Notes under the pieces: model-generated | Seen by the model: only the letters and a program-made list of their open reading frames with translations | The model's database searches: none | Told to the model about the DNA's origin: nothing | Made by a program: the position numbers and the translations under genes | Source: Alopecurus myosuroides | Taxonomy: Eukaryota; Streptophyta; Magnoliopsida; Poales; Poaceae | DNA: 64,000 bases | Direction: 5' to 3' | NCBI GenBank assembly: GCA_028641055.1 | Contig: CM054059.1 | Coordinates: forward strand, 433,942,167 to 434,006,166 | Shown here: positions 22,946-34,646 of the stretch, in pieces | How positions within the stretch are numbered: position 1 is the first letter of the stretch | How the letters are laid out: the number at the start of each line of letters is the position of its first letter

Positions 22946-22957
22946 TGGTATCAGAGC
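22946..22957 (+). promoter_or_regulatory. PBS of K, initiator tRNA-Met
   Basis: TGGTATCAGAGC, four bases after the LTR end. Confidence 0.88.
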
Positions 22958-23180
22958 TATCCTGACCTTAGGAGACCTTAGTTAGCTTGGACGTTAGCTA
23001 GTACTCTAACAATTAAACTTAATAAAATCAGGTCACTAAGATGACTATTTACCAAAATATTCTATATATTCCATCCCCTCTGTGTTTTTTCAAACTCTAC
23101 TTACACTAAGTAACAATTGAGCATCTTAAAACTTTGCACACTGTTACCCAACTTAAACTATACCTAAACATTTGGTATAG

Positions 23181-23399
23181 ATGGCAGTTGTCTTCACCGA
23201 ATCCTTTCGGTTAGGTACGCGTGCACCTTGCTACCGCCGCTTTGAGGAGGATTTGATCAAGATGACTCGTCTTAACGGTCGCCCTTTACCTGAGTGGAAC
23301 GGAGCTCGGATTCACCATGATGGACGAGAATTGTCCTGGTTGGTGGTCTGTACCATTCGTGCTCCTTTGCTAGCACCGTCGACTCCAGAGATCACTTAA
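23181..23399 (+). CDS. Short ORF in K interior, unknown product
   Basis: 72 codons starting at ATG 23181, ending TAA. The residues include RRFEEDLIKMTRLNG and REL.SWLV-type blocks that look like real protein. They match no gag, protease or RT signature that I can name. Position between PBS and the zinc-knuckle ORF suggests a 5' gag fragment or an untranslated-leader relic. Possibly truncated by a frame change near 23400. Confidence 0.35.
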   Translation: MAVVFTESFRLGTRAPCYRRFEEDLIKMTRLNGRPLPEWNGARIHHDGRELSWLVVCTIRAPLLAPSTPEIT

Positions 23400-23871
23400 C
23401 AAGCCCATAGTTGTCACTGAAGACTTTGTGTTTGCTCGTCAATTCCAGCACTTGGAGGAACAGCTACGTGCTTCCTCGAGCACTTAGGATTGCCGCAGGA
23501 TGTTAGGAGTTGTGTTATTTCCACCCAGACGCTTGTTTGTGTTTGTGATGTTTGAACTCTGCTAAAGAGCAATGTGTGTGCTAAATGTTTTGTAAGCCTT
23601 ATGTTTTTTCTTGTGAAACCTAAGTTTGTATTATGCTTGTTGAGACTATGTCTCATGTGTGTGCTAGTCTTTGTTTGTAATTATGATTGATTCTTAGATT
23701 CTTGTTTGTTGTTGTGTCACCTACCGTTCTCACCTCCGTTATGAGCCGGTATGTGTCCCGAGTTTTCAAACCAAAACCACCTTTTTATTTTGCTCTCGTC
23801 TTATACCGTTCTTTGTCTTCAGCATGGCCAGCGAGTTGCCTCTACCACCGGAGCCGACAGTTGCCTAGCTT

Positions 23872-24411
23872 TTGGCTATGATCATGGAAGACCGTGAAGC
23901 CGCTCGTGTAGGCCGTGAAGCCACTCGTGTAGAACATGAAGCCAACCGTGTTGTCCTTGAGAGCCTGACTCAACTGGGCATTGCAAACGCTAGAAACAAT
24001 GCTGACCTTCTGAGGGAGCAGCAGCGCCAGCTTGCTGGAGAGGTCCACAAGAGGAAGATAGTGACGCCAGGAGAACCTAGTTCATGTGTGACTCGCGGTA
24101 CCTTACCTGCGATGCCACAACGTCCCAGGAGGCGTGTGAATGTCAGGTCTAAAACCATGGGATGCTTTATCTGTGGAAAGGACGGACATTATGCTCGTGA
24201 TTGCCGCCAAAGGAGCTATGATCTAGCTTCCTCTGAGGAGAACCAAGAGACCCAAGGTCCATCCCAGAAGAAACACAAGAATCTGATGAGTGGACCTCGA
24301 GACCAAGATGATGTTGCACAAGCCCCTGCGACTCATGCCGTAGTTAACGGTACGTTTTTTAACCAAACCCATAGTTATGTTTGTCGTTGTACCCTGAGAA
24401 ATTCGACGTAA
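23872..24411 (+). CDS. Gag fragment with CCHC zinc knuckle (element K)
   Basis: 179 codons. The first ~60 residues are charged, helical and repetitive (REA.RV. units: GREATRVEHEANRVV), followed by a basic proline-containing stretch. One zinc knuckle follows, CFICGKDGHYARDC, which fits C-x2-C-x4-H-x4-C and binds retroelement RNA in the nucleocapsid. The tail is Gln/Ser/Lys-rich. The capsid part expected upstream is missing or unrecognisable, and no protease or RT follows. The frame is open through the knuckle, so the fragment may be translated, but K as a whole cannot replicate alone. The ATG at 23872 is not certain as start; translation may begin at another codon. Confidence 0.75.
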   Translation: MAMIMEDREAARVGREATRVEHEANRVVLESLTQLGIANARNNADLLREQQRQLAGEVHKRKIVTPGEPSSCVTRGTLPAMPQRPRRRVNVRSKTMGCFICGKDGHYARDCRQRSYDLASSEENQETQGPSQKKHKNLMSGPRDQDDVAQAPATHAVVNGTFFNQTHSYVCRCTLRNST

Positions 24412-25702
24412 ATGGAACACTAGTAGTGTCACGTCGGACTAGAAAAAAGTATCTTTGAAATTAACAATACTAACATAACTACATCTAAATTTTAGTTTAA
24501 TACCTTACAGAACTTACAGAGTTGGTAGTTAATACCTAACACCCGTTTGAAAATTTCTAACCAACTTTTCCAAAACCAAAGAGAAAGGTTCCTTAGGATG
24601 TCCTATAACTGTTTGGAAGAAAAGTGAAAGGTTGGAAAAAATACTGGATGGGTAAACTATGATTGTTACTACACAATAGAAATCTCTCGTGTACTTTTTG
24701 GAGGAAATAGATTGTTGAATAAGAGGTAGTAGAAAGCTCATCTGAGGTTTAGAAATATTAGTGGAAACTGTTGGATTTTAGGAAGCACTTGATATATAAG
24801 GAGGCTGGATTGGTTATGAGTTGTATGTTGAGAATTATTTATATTGGAAGAGATAGTGATAATGTTTTGCCTAGGTGATTCTTATCCTGGATTTTAGAAG
24901 AAAACCTGAGTGTAGTAGAAGACTCTGTTGGATCGAGGTAGAGATATGATTTTCATTAAATATGGATTGGAGGAATATTGGATTTGATATAGGAAGAGTT
25001 TTGTGGATATAAAAGGATGATTTTGGATTTTAGGAAAAATCAATATGACTTGGATTTAGTAGATGATTATTCTTGATGGTTTATTCTTGGAGCTTGTCAT
25101 TCTCTAATGAGATTGTTTGGGGAAAATAATTTTTGCCTTGATCATGAGATAGGAGTTTGGAGAATTTGAAAGGATTTATAGAAGTAGTACAGAGTTGATA
25201 TATGATTGTTGGATTTGATGGTTTCGCCTTGGCAATATGATCTTGATGAAATACCTTTGAGGGAAACAAAGGATTTGAGACTTGATTATGTTAGGTTAAG
25301 AGGAAGATAGTGGATTTTCCTGAATTTTAGAAGGTGAGCAATGGAAAGCTCATGCTTAATAAGGATTGGTGGATGTCCGTTGGATCGATCTATTTAGTGA
25401 TGAGAGAGTTATGCCCCAAAGGAGAAATAGTGGTATAATAATCATATGAGTTTGGAAACAAGTAGATCTTTGTTTGATGGTTTTGAGGAACAATAAGTCC
25501 GAGGTTTAGCTTATGGCACCCAGACCTTTGAAAAGAAACCTAAATTGCGGGTGGATTTTGGTAAGATTAATCAAAGGGGGAAGCACTTGTGATTAATGCT
25601 AGCAACCACCAGCACATGCTTTTGTAAAACAAATGATCTAACTTTGTTATTTTGACCATACCCTCTTTTCGCTTGCCTGCGAATCTCGGGACGAGATTCC
25701 TT
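24412..25702 (+). other. K interior without pol
   Basis: Nearly 1.3 kb rich in GGATTTTAGGAA- and TTGGAT-type phrases, with no ORF above 75 codons on + and no pol motifs. This is where pol would be in an autonomous relative. Confidence 0.6.
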
Positions 25703-25717
25703 TAAGGGGGGAAGGTC
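25703..25717 (+). promoter_or_regulatory. PPT of K
   Basis: TTAAGGGGGGAAGGTC-type purine tract immediately before the 3' LTR start TGTCACACC; it primes plus-strand cDNA synthesis. Confidence 0.85.
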
Positions 25718-28700
25718 TGTCACACCCCAATTTTTGGAATCTTGTACTATGCTCAAGAAGACAAAAATTAGGGCCAACAATTTTTTTTCTAACAACATGA
25801 TTGTTTGAAATAACTTGTGTTTATGATCTTAATCATATTTTCAACACAAGTTTTGTTTCTTGATAAAACCAATACCAAATTTTTCCTGAAAACAATTCTA
25901 TTATTTTTTCTGATATTTTCCCTGATGTTTTTCCTAATATTACTTGAGTGGATTTTTGTTCCAAGACTTGGATCATTCTTGTTTGCATCTTAAAATGAAC
26001 TTTTAACTTTGTTGGCTACAATAAAACAAAATCTCAAAATGATTTATGAAAGTTTTCTTTTAAGTTTTCTATAGAAAACAATCCCTGAAAATATAGCCAA
26101 GTACATGTTTTCTACTTTTGTTTTCACTAGGCTATAAAATGTTATTTTATGTTTTCTTGACTTTTATTTGAACCTTGATATATGTACTACAAATACATCA
26201 GCTTGGTTTTATTTTTGGATTAATAAAAATTATCTTTTGCTTGTTGTCTTTGTGGTATAAAATTATGGCGGAAAAAGACATTTTTGGAAAACAGAGAAAA
26301 ACAGAAAGTACACCTTTTTCCATATTGTTTTCATGCCTTAAAATATTTCAATTTTTTTTCAAAAGATGTTTCTGAAAGTTTATAACATGGTTAACAAGTT
26401 CCCACTTTGAAAACAAACTTTGGGAAACATTTGAACCTTGAAAACAATCCCAACTTTTTGTTCTTTTCTTTTGTTTTCCACACTTCGAAATTTCTCTAAG
26501 TCCTTAAGACTAAATTTTCCGAATTTTTTGAAACAGTTGTTGTTACCCTTTTGGGAAGTTATTTTCACTTATTTTTGGTTCAAAACTTGGTATGCCACTT
26601 TGTCATTCGTGTTGACCAGAACTTAGACTTCACATTGGATCCCTAGGAGGGCTTGCCTTAGCTTGCAAGGAAAGTCAAGAGGGAAAGGAGTGGGCAGTGG
26701 GGTAGGGCAGGGCATGGGCACGCATGTGCCAAGGGCCACTTTGGCCATCCCTCGCCTCCTCCTCCTCCCAAGAGCCGTTGACGAGGCCATTGACCCCCCT
26801 GGCGCTCACCCTTGCCCTGTGGCCTCGCGGACACGCCCTAGAATGCCCCGCGAACGCTTTTGTGCAACACCGAGAACGCCCCCGTGCCATCGCTCCCACT
26901 CCCGTGGCTAAAAGCCCCCAACACCGCGTCCCTCTCGCCAGTATGCCCCCTCACTCCCCCACCCTCGCCTCCCATAGAAAGAATCGGGCCCAAGCTCTCC
27001 GGTGAGCTCCACGAGACCGAGACCCACCGCGGCCACCGAGCTCGAGCTCGAGGTGGTACGACATCCCCGTATGGTTTCCCCTCCTCCCGCCGCCTGTTTC
27101 GAGTTCACCGTAGTACCGCGGGTCTCCCTGACATCCCCCTGGGTCCCCTCGCTTGAAGGACGAACCTCGCCGCCGATCTCGTCGTCACGGATGCATCGCC
27201 ACCCTCTGCCATTGCACGCCGCTACCGGCGCCAAACTCGGCGCCCCTCCAACACCCCGAGTGCCAGCACCCTCCCCCAGCCCCGCGCCGTCCTCGCCATG
27301 CGCCACGGTGAGCCCCTGGCCGTCGCCGTCTTTTCCCGTCGGGCGTAGGAGAGAGAGAGGGAGTGAGGGAGAAGAAGGCGCCGGGAGTGTTGATCCAAAG
27401 ATCAACGGCTCCCGTTGAACCCTCCGCGTCTCGCCGCGCGTGCACGCCCGCGTTGGGCCGCCCTAGCTCCTTGTTCGTCCTGCGCAGAGAAATCCCAGCC
27501 CGCCTGTGTATTATTTGTTTTCTTTTTAATCTTTGCAGAAATCAGTTGATTACTTTTATATTGTTAAAAATAGATCTGGTTAAAGATAAATTCCACAAAA
27601 ACTTGTGGCAGTAGTTTTGTGTTTTCTTAACCACCTCCAAGTGGTAGATCCCTGTTTGCACTTTTATTTTGTCTGTGGAAATTAAAATGGCACTCACTGT
27701 CTGTGGGGTCATTTTGATCATAACTTTTTTGAATCTGTAACTAAAATGTCCAAACTAAAATGTTTTGGATAGCTATTGAATATATCTATCCATATGATTT
27801 TTCCTCGCATCAAGGTGAGCTACCAAATGGGAATGCCATCCATTTTGGTAAAAGGATAGTAGCCTTTTCTAAGATTTTTTAGAATGAGCTTAAAAATAAT
27901 TTTTGAAGTGAATCCAACTAGATGAGTTTGATATTGAGTAGATCTATCTAATCCTAGCCTGGATTAATTTTTTGAGCTCTAGATTAATTTTGGTGAACAG
28001 ATCTAGAAAACAACACTTTTCTGTTTTTGTTTCTAGTTGTGTTGTTGTTTGAATAAAAATGTGTGATTGTTGAATCTTGTTTCCTAGCATGTGTAGAGTT
28101 GCTATCACGTGCTATTAAGTTGTTCTCTTACATTACATCTACCTTAGAAAGTGTGTGCATGTTTGGATAGTTAAATAAAAATAGGAATAACATTTGTTAT
28201 TTTCTACTCTTATTGTTTGGAATATTTACGTGAGACAAATCTTGGTGTGCTTGATTGACTAAGTTTAGGCTATTCTATAAATGGATCCAGTACCATTTTG
28301 GTACTGTTATTTTGATGTTAGTACCTCTGTTAGTTTGCATGTTGTTTTATAGCAAAGCATGTGTAAGTTTTGTTATTTATTTGCACTAGTATTGTTTTCA
28401 CTAGAATGAATAACCTCGTGTTATTTATTTATTTTGTCATAATTTTTTTTCATGTGTGACCAGAGGCTTTGTACCTCTTTTTCCTTGCTATTAGTGGGCC
28501 AATAACCCACTGGTCCCATTGCATCTTGGTTGAGGATGAAAATCCCCAACCATACATGTGTGTGAAAATAACATGTTTTATTATATGAGTGATTATCATT
28601 TTCCGCCATGGAAAATAAGTTGTTTGTTTCACTTATGCAGGTGAAAAGTTTATTTCTTATTCGTAAATACTAGTATGTTTAGGTGATATTCATTTGTTAG

Positions 28701-31700
28701 CATAGTATTCCTTAAGGGTATCATGTTAAGAATTGCCTCACTATTGTTTGCTTGAAATTAAATTGTATGCAAAGTAATTCTTTGTGAGTGATAGATTGTT
28801 TGGAAATGATTTATAATTGGATGTTTGGATTTTTGAAAAGGTTTAGTTAAACTTTCATTGAGTGCATAGCTACTGGTTGTGTAGTTTATACCTTGGTTGC
28901 TTGGTATTTAATTGATTAGAAAAGCATGCATTACTAGAATGGGTTTATGCTTGCTTAATAGATGTTCTCATAGAATCCTTTTATGGTGTTTCTTACTAGC
29001 ATGTGTAATATTTGTGTACTTTTAGTACGTATATTTATTTTCATGACTTGCTTGTTTAGAGTTATGCATAATTGTAGCATTGTTTGCTTCTCTAGTGTTG
29101 AACTAGTGTCACCACTAGAAATTGTGGTTTTTCTCAAGTATTGTTATCTTTTATTTTAGGAGTGTATGATTTATTCTAGCATGTTTAGGAAGTTACTACT
29201 TCTGTTATTATGCCATGACATCTTGAATTTCTTGTGCTATAGCTGTAGACTACAATTATTTCTTATAGCATGCTTGGGTAGAATTTTCATACTAGTGTGC
29301 TATGAATGAAGTCCCGTTTTTATGTTATTTGATAAGTATATTATTCTTGTGTGATGGTTGTGTTTTAGGTTATTTTTATGACTTGTTACCATTTATTTTA
29401 TCTACTGATATGTTTGTTAAATTTTCATGATTGATGGATTCCATAGCTTTAAGTAGACATAAGCATAGTCTTTAACTAGCATATTCATCCGTGATGTGTT
29501 TGCTTGCTGTTTGGAAATTGCTTGAGTGATAGCCTTAGCATGAGCATTGTACCTATGTTATTATTGTGTTAGTGTTATGGTTGTGCTTAGTTTTATCTTG
29601 TTACCTATGCATTTATTTTATTCATGAACTTATTTGGTGATGATTGCTTGTGTGTTGTTAATACCCACTGCCATGGGTATTACTTTGATTCATTGCTATT
29701 ATTTTAGTAGCCTCGCCCTTTGCTCCACAAGCTATATTTTTAGCTTCTGGAATATCTTATTATGAGAGTGGTACACCCACTCCATATATGATATGTAAGA
29801 TGTGGGATATGTTTCTCAACCATATGTTTGTCTGACGAAAGTTTTGTACCCTAGGAGTTATGTGCGATAGTTTTCTCGATAACGTTTGAGTGATTGCGCT
29901 AGTATAAGTTTGCTTGCTGTATGTGTTTTTTAGTTTAGTTGTTTGGTCTTTAGTTCTGAGTGTATGTCTTTTATTCTTTTACGACGCTAGAAAACGAAGA
30001 AGAAGAAGAAGAAGAAGAAGTTGTGAAGTTGTGCGTCAAGTTCAAACTACTTCAAGGCCAGGGACATTAAGAGTTTTAAGGCAAGCCATCCTGATGCTTG
30101 ATGTTACTACACTTATCATTATCTATCATGCATGTTTTACTTCTGAAATTTTTACAAAACTTTGATTACCAAAAACTATTTTTGAGTGACTATTACTACT
30201 ATTAATATTATATATAGCATTACTATGCCAGTAGTTGATACTTGGTGTTACCAAGCCCATAGCCACCACATGATATTTATTACCACTCAAAAGTATAAGT
30301 CCCTAAGTGGACATCCTAAAAATATGTTTTTGCAAAACAAAGTCTTTATGGAAAACCAGGAGAAAAGACTGAGCCTTATTCACCGGAGGATTGTGGAAGT
30401 GGTCATTTTTGGGAAAATGGTGTTTTACAAAAATGACACATAACCTAGTCTTCGCCGGACAACCTTTACCGTACTGCCACCCTACCTCAACATGGGCACG
30501 GGGCTAAACTTGAAGTTTGTTCTTGTTAGAGTGTGTTCTATCTCAAATTGCTATGAGGGCCGTCGTGCCCTCGAACCGATTGTCGCCAGGAGGGGTATAT
30601 GGGACATACACACTGAGGGATTAAGTTCTCCTCCGGTTGCAGAAGTCGGGGCTCCTGTCTTGGCGGGGATTAGCCCGGTGTCGGGGATGCGGACACTCAA
30701 CTGAAGAGATAAGCATATTCTAGCTTGAACATAGTGGATGGTTAGGATCAGTTATCTGATGTTTACATACTGTTGTTACAGTCTGTGGTTGTTCACGGCG
30801 GATGTACTCGATCTGGTGGATTGTGTACACCTCTGCAGAGTACAACTATTTCGGAATAGCCGCGTCCTCGGATGTGGACAGCTGAATGGCCATGTAGCTA
30901 GCATTGTGTCAATGTTTTCAAAAAGGAGGTTTCAAAAAGGTGTTTTCGAAAAGGTGTTGGACTTGTGAAGTACTGAAAGGAGAAAATCTTGTACCGTGGA
31001 GGTACCGATGATGAAAAGTCGGAAGTTGTTTTACAATTTTTTTTGCAAAGAAAACCTTTATTTTCTAAACAAAAACTGGAAATTGATTCCAAGAAGTTTT
31101 GCAAAGAGAAAAACTTCTTTTAACAAAGTTTTACAAAACCTCTTGTACATGTGATATCTACAAGAGAAAGAAAACTATATTATTTTCTTTTGAAGTATCT
31201 TCTTCAACGAAGATACAGAGATTTTCAAATATCAACTATGATATATCTTTCATATATCATTGATAGTGAACCCTATGTATAGTCTACCTACTACACCATA
31301 TAAGCATACTTGCATTTTGGTAAGCTACATGATGGATGTCTTGCTGAGTACATTCAAATGTACTCATATTGGTTTCGTCCCTGGTATCAACTTGCCAGAC
31401 ATCGAGAAGGAGTCTCAGAAGGAGAGCGATGAAGAGGAGTACGGAGCTGATGGCTTTGCGAACTAGGATCGTCTCCCGGTCAGCAGCTTGTAGGTTAAGG
31501 CGTGACTTGGGCTCTACTACGTTTGTGTGTGTTAGTCTTCCGCTGTGTGTGTTGTGTGTTGCCCTGCGTGGCAGTTGTATTAGACTTGGTCATGTGACTA
31601 TGTTTCTTTGTAAGTGTTTTATGCAATCGTGTAATGGATATTGTATCTGTGTACCAACTGGATATGTTGTTCACGACTAGTGTGATCTGGGATCGTGAAT

Positions 31701-31751
31701 GCATGCATATCGAAGGTGTCCCTGAACAGTGGTTCTGGGGCAGACCTTACA
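25718..31751 (+). repeat. 3' LTR of K (6034 bp)
   Basis: Full partner of 17029-22941. It has CCCCGCG (near 26847) where the 5' copy has C23, a longer (GAA)n (about 29996-30020), and about 105 bp at 31260-31365 absent from the 5' copy. The donor-like GTGAGCCCC is at 27308. Confidence 0.9.
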
Positions 31752-33231
31752 CGACCCTCCCCCTCGTCCCTCCTCTACTCGCCGATGTCGGCCAAAGGCC
31801 GCGCGATGGCGGCGGCGGGGATCCCTGCTCCCTCGCGGTGGTCTTGGCGCGGGCCGTGGACGCCGTGGCGGGCTCCGTGTTGGGCAGGGTACGCGGCGTC
31901 ATGGCTGTTCCGGCGGCGGTGTGGCGACCTGCAGTGGCAACACGTACCGGTGGCGGCAAAGACGACAACTCCAGGAGGCGGCGCAATCCTCGTTGGAGGC
32001 GGCGGGCGGATCTGGCGGCGCCCTGGTCGAGCTCGGCGGCCTGCGGGTCCAGGATGCATCGGGAGGAGACAGCGGTGGTGGCCCTCGCTGGAAAGCGGCG
32101 GCGTCATCGGTGGTGGCCTGGCCGGAAGGCTGGGCTACGGGCCGACCGTGATCTTGACCTGGGCCTAGGCCTGGGCGAGATCTAGGCCGCCGGTGGGCAT
32201 CGGGCTTTTTGCGTGGCCCAGTTCATCTCCTCCATGGCCGTGGTCTTGGATTTGTGGGCTGCGGGTGCTCGGCCAGCCGGAGGTGTTTGACCTTGGCGTG
32301 GCGTGTGTCGATGGGGCTGGCGGCGGTTGAACGGTGGATGTGCGGAGGCGGAGGAGAGGCGGTGGTGGGAGATCTGCAGGTTGGCAATATTGACCTCGAC
32401 ACTGCAGCGTGGCGGCGGTGCTTGTCGGGCCTGATATGGGCCTGACAGACCTTACTGGGCTAGTCTGGCTGATCCGGGCCTGACAGGCCTGCTGCTGCGT
32501 CCGGTCGGTGGCTTCCTATGGTGGCGAAGTATGTTCTCCTTCTATTGGTTGTGGATGCCGACATCGCGGGCATGTTGGTGTCGTCGATCTATCTCACCCG
32601 ACATGTTGTTCCCGCGGTGATCGGATGTCGACACTGTGGCGCAAGGTTGTGGACGTCGGGGCGGCGGCCCTGGAAGGTGGACTGCACGGGCGCTTCTACG
32701 GCAAGCGACGTGGCGGTGGTGGTGGTCCCGATCTTCGGTCATGTGGGTGGCGTGGAGAGAGCAGCGGGGGACCTGGAGTTGGTGGCAGCTTTTCCCAGAG
32801 CATGTTCGGGAGACCTTTCTCGAGACCAGTGAGCGGTCTGTCTGTGCGAAGTGTGTGTGAAGCGGTTCCCGAGCGAAAGCTCTGCGCCCTGGCGCCAATG
32901 GCGGCGATGCCTGCGGGTATCGTTACCCTCTTGGGGGCGCTGTTGAGGGTTACCTTCACCATGCTAGTGCTCCGGGTGAAAACCCTTGACCTTCTTGGTC
33001 TCGACGGCGGTGTCGGATTACGTCATTACCCTCTTGGGGCGTCGTTGTGGAGCTTCGTTCGTCGGGTTCGGTCCGGTTCTCGGCGGCAAGTTTGGATCTC
33101 CTTTGTGCTTTTCCTTTTTTCTCTGTGTTCTGCTTGTCAGGGGTTTCTCAACCACCTTGTATCTGTTCGGCCATTGGGATTTATTTATAAAGCGGGGCAA
33201 AAGCCTGTTTCGTGACACAACTCGCGATATC

Positions 33232-33720
33232 TCGCTCACCCAGGTGAATGGAAGGAAATGATCTCGCCGATATTGTACGGCCGAAGGAGACGGGCATGCC
33301 AGCATACGAGAGCTCGGAGGATATTGACACCCTGTGGCCGGAGTAAACCTATCCACATCACCATTGTTCATGCAGGCTAGATCTCGGAGTAGATGATCTC
33401 ACCGAGAGCCACTCATGCTCGCGGGGAAACCTAGCCACCCCGATGGCGAAGGAGCCACTAGCGCGAAGGAGCTGTTGATGCCCGCTAAAGAGCTCGTAGA
33501 CAAACACAGCCACACTTGCGACATAGCTCAAAACCGTTCACCGGCGGAGGATTTCTTGATGCTCGCCAATGGAAAGCTCGCGGACAAACTCAACAACCCA
33601 TTGGCAAAGACGGCATGATTTTGGCATAGCTCAAAACTGTTCACCGGTGGAGGAGTTGTTGATGCTCGCCAATGCAAAGCTCGTGGACAAACTCAGCCAG
33701 TCCGTTTGTGAAGCCGCCGC
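33232..33720 (+). pseudogene. Decayed host-like coding repeat (~34-residue units)
   Basis: Directly after the LINE TSD an ATG (33247) opens 32 codons (starting MEGNDLADIVRP) to TAA. Further on, a unit of about 103 bp occurs three times; boundaries at TAGCTCAAAAC are 33524, 33627 and 33731/33857. Two units translate as AQNRSPAEDFLMLANGKLAD and AQNCSPVEELLMLANAKLVD, so the repeat was probably coding with 34-residue units and has since gained single-base indels. I do not recognise the family. A TATA box at 16903-16910 would lie upstream if the insertion is removed. May be a remnant of a host gene or a piece of an unknown element. Confidence 0.35.
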
Positions 33721-33732
33721 GGTTGCAACATA

Positions 33733-33856
33733 CTCCCTCCGTTCAACAATAGATGACTTGCATTTGTCTATATATGGATGTATCTAGACATTAAAACATG
33801 TCTACATACATTCATATCTAAATAAGTGGAAGTCATCTATTGTTGAACGGTGGGAG
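33733..33856. mobile_element. Stowaway MITE (124 bp)
   Basis: CTCCCTCCGTTCAACAATAG at the left and its near-perfect inverted copy at the right, flanked by TA (33731-33732 and 33857-33858). These are the hallmarks of Tc1/mariner-type Stowaway MITEs of grasses (Thalos/Athos-like). Confidence 0.95.
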
Positions 33857-33858
33857 TA

Positions 33859-34646
33859 GCTCAAAACCGTTCATGTCGTTGCCATGCTGCCTGGTGGCTG
33901 CCCTCGCCTGCAATCGGGCATTGGCATAGATCACAACCGAGCTGCAAACGATGACGCGGACAACTCCATGGTCCATATCGTGGTGTCCTCATGCACGTGC
34001 ATGGTTTCTCTAGTGAGCTAGTTGTCTAGCAAGAAGTATGTGTGCATGTGCGGTCAAGTACAACATCGATATTTTTGCACCAGAATGCATATGTGTGTGC
34101 TTCCCATGGCGAGGAGCGCGGACGCGATGCACCGGGGCGACGATCATCGCGCCGAATGTTAGCATTATGCTGGCGAGGATAAAGTGCAGGTTGATGATGT
34201 TTGTCCACTTGGTGGCTGGGGGATGCAATCATCGTGCTGGCGTTGTGCTGACGGGTGACGCTGACATGGTCACATGCTCGTTGGGAGACCCCAAGAAGAA
34301 GGTCCCCTAGTGTGGAACCAGAGTTTATCAGACCAGTAGTATTTTGTATTCTTGAAACAGGATACTTGTATCAACGGCATCGTTTATCAATGTTGATCAA
34401 GCGTAGAACCTGCACAAACTCTCTCTTTCCCCAACTTTCCGGAAGGTTGTCAATCTTCCGGTTTTGCTGAAAACAGGAGAATTAAACATACAGAGTCTTG
34501 GAAAACAACAAAAGTAAAAAATGGAACAGCGAGGAAACAATAATGAAACGTGCTTTAAAGAAGGTTCTACTTATGAGGAAGAAAAGACCGGGGTCAATAG
34601 TTTCACTAGTGGTTTCTCTCCAAATAAAACAAAAATGTTGGGTGAA
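33859..34646. other. Unassigned DNA; its right part may be the left piece of LTR D
   Basis: No supported gene in 33859-34480. The last ~150 bases read on smoothly across the J insertion to 44849 (GGGTGAACATTT joined to TACGGCAATTGATA), a context common in Triticeae Athila-like LTRs. LTR D therefore probably starts somewhere in 34310-34500. Confidence 0.4.

Larger units (their letters stand above)
17029..31751 (+). mobile_element. Long-LTR non-autonomous gypsy element K
   Basis: A complete element: TSD CGACC at 17024-17028 and 31752-31756; LTRs 17029-22941 (5913 bp) and 25718-31751 (6034 bp), both TGTCACACCCC...CCTTACA; PBS 22946-22957; interior 2776 bp; PPT 25703-25717. The interior holds a gag zinc-knuckle ORF but no protease, RT or integrase. 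The LTRs differ by scattered substitutions and several indels, more than those of J, so K looks older. The tRNA-Met PBS and gag knuckle suggest a chromovirus-type gypsy parent; Sukkula-like LARDs are a comparable class. Confidence 0.92.
16954..33213 (+). mobile_element. Short LINE-type retroposon split by element K
   Basis: The flanks are GACACAACTCGTGAATATC (16935-16953) and a near-identical copy at 33214-33231 (one mismatch, one indel), a typical LINE TSD. Without K and its TSD the element is about 1.53 kb: 75 bp of GC-rich 5' leader (16954-17028) plus 31757-33213. The 3' end (33180-33213, with TTTATAAAGCGGGGCAAAAG and then CCTGTTTCGT) closely matches the minus-strand end at 63692-63735, so both belong to one family. 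No reverse transcriptase is present; the GC-rich ORFs at 31634-32185 and 32508-33215 match nothing I know. It looks internally deleted or non-autonomous. Confidence 0.7.

Noticed and set aside
31634..32185. Gly/Arg/Ala-rich ORFs after the K insertion, as a possible host gene exon
   Set aside because: The LINE-type TSD and the shared 3' end with 63692-64000 assign the region to a retroposon; no domain recognised.
33733..33856. A microRNA-like hairpin
   Set aside because: The inverted repeat is explained by a Stowaway MITE with TA duplication; MITEs form hairpins by nature.
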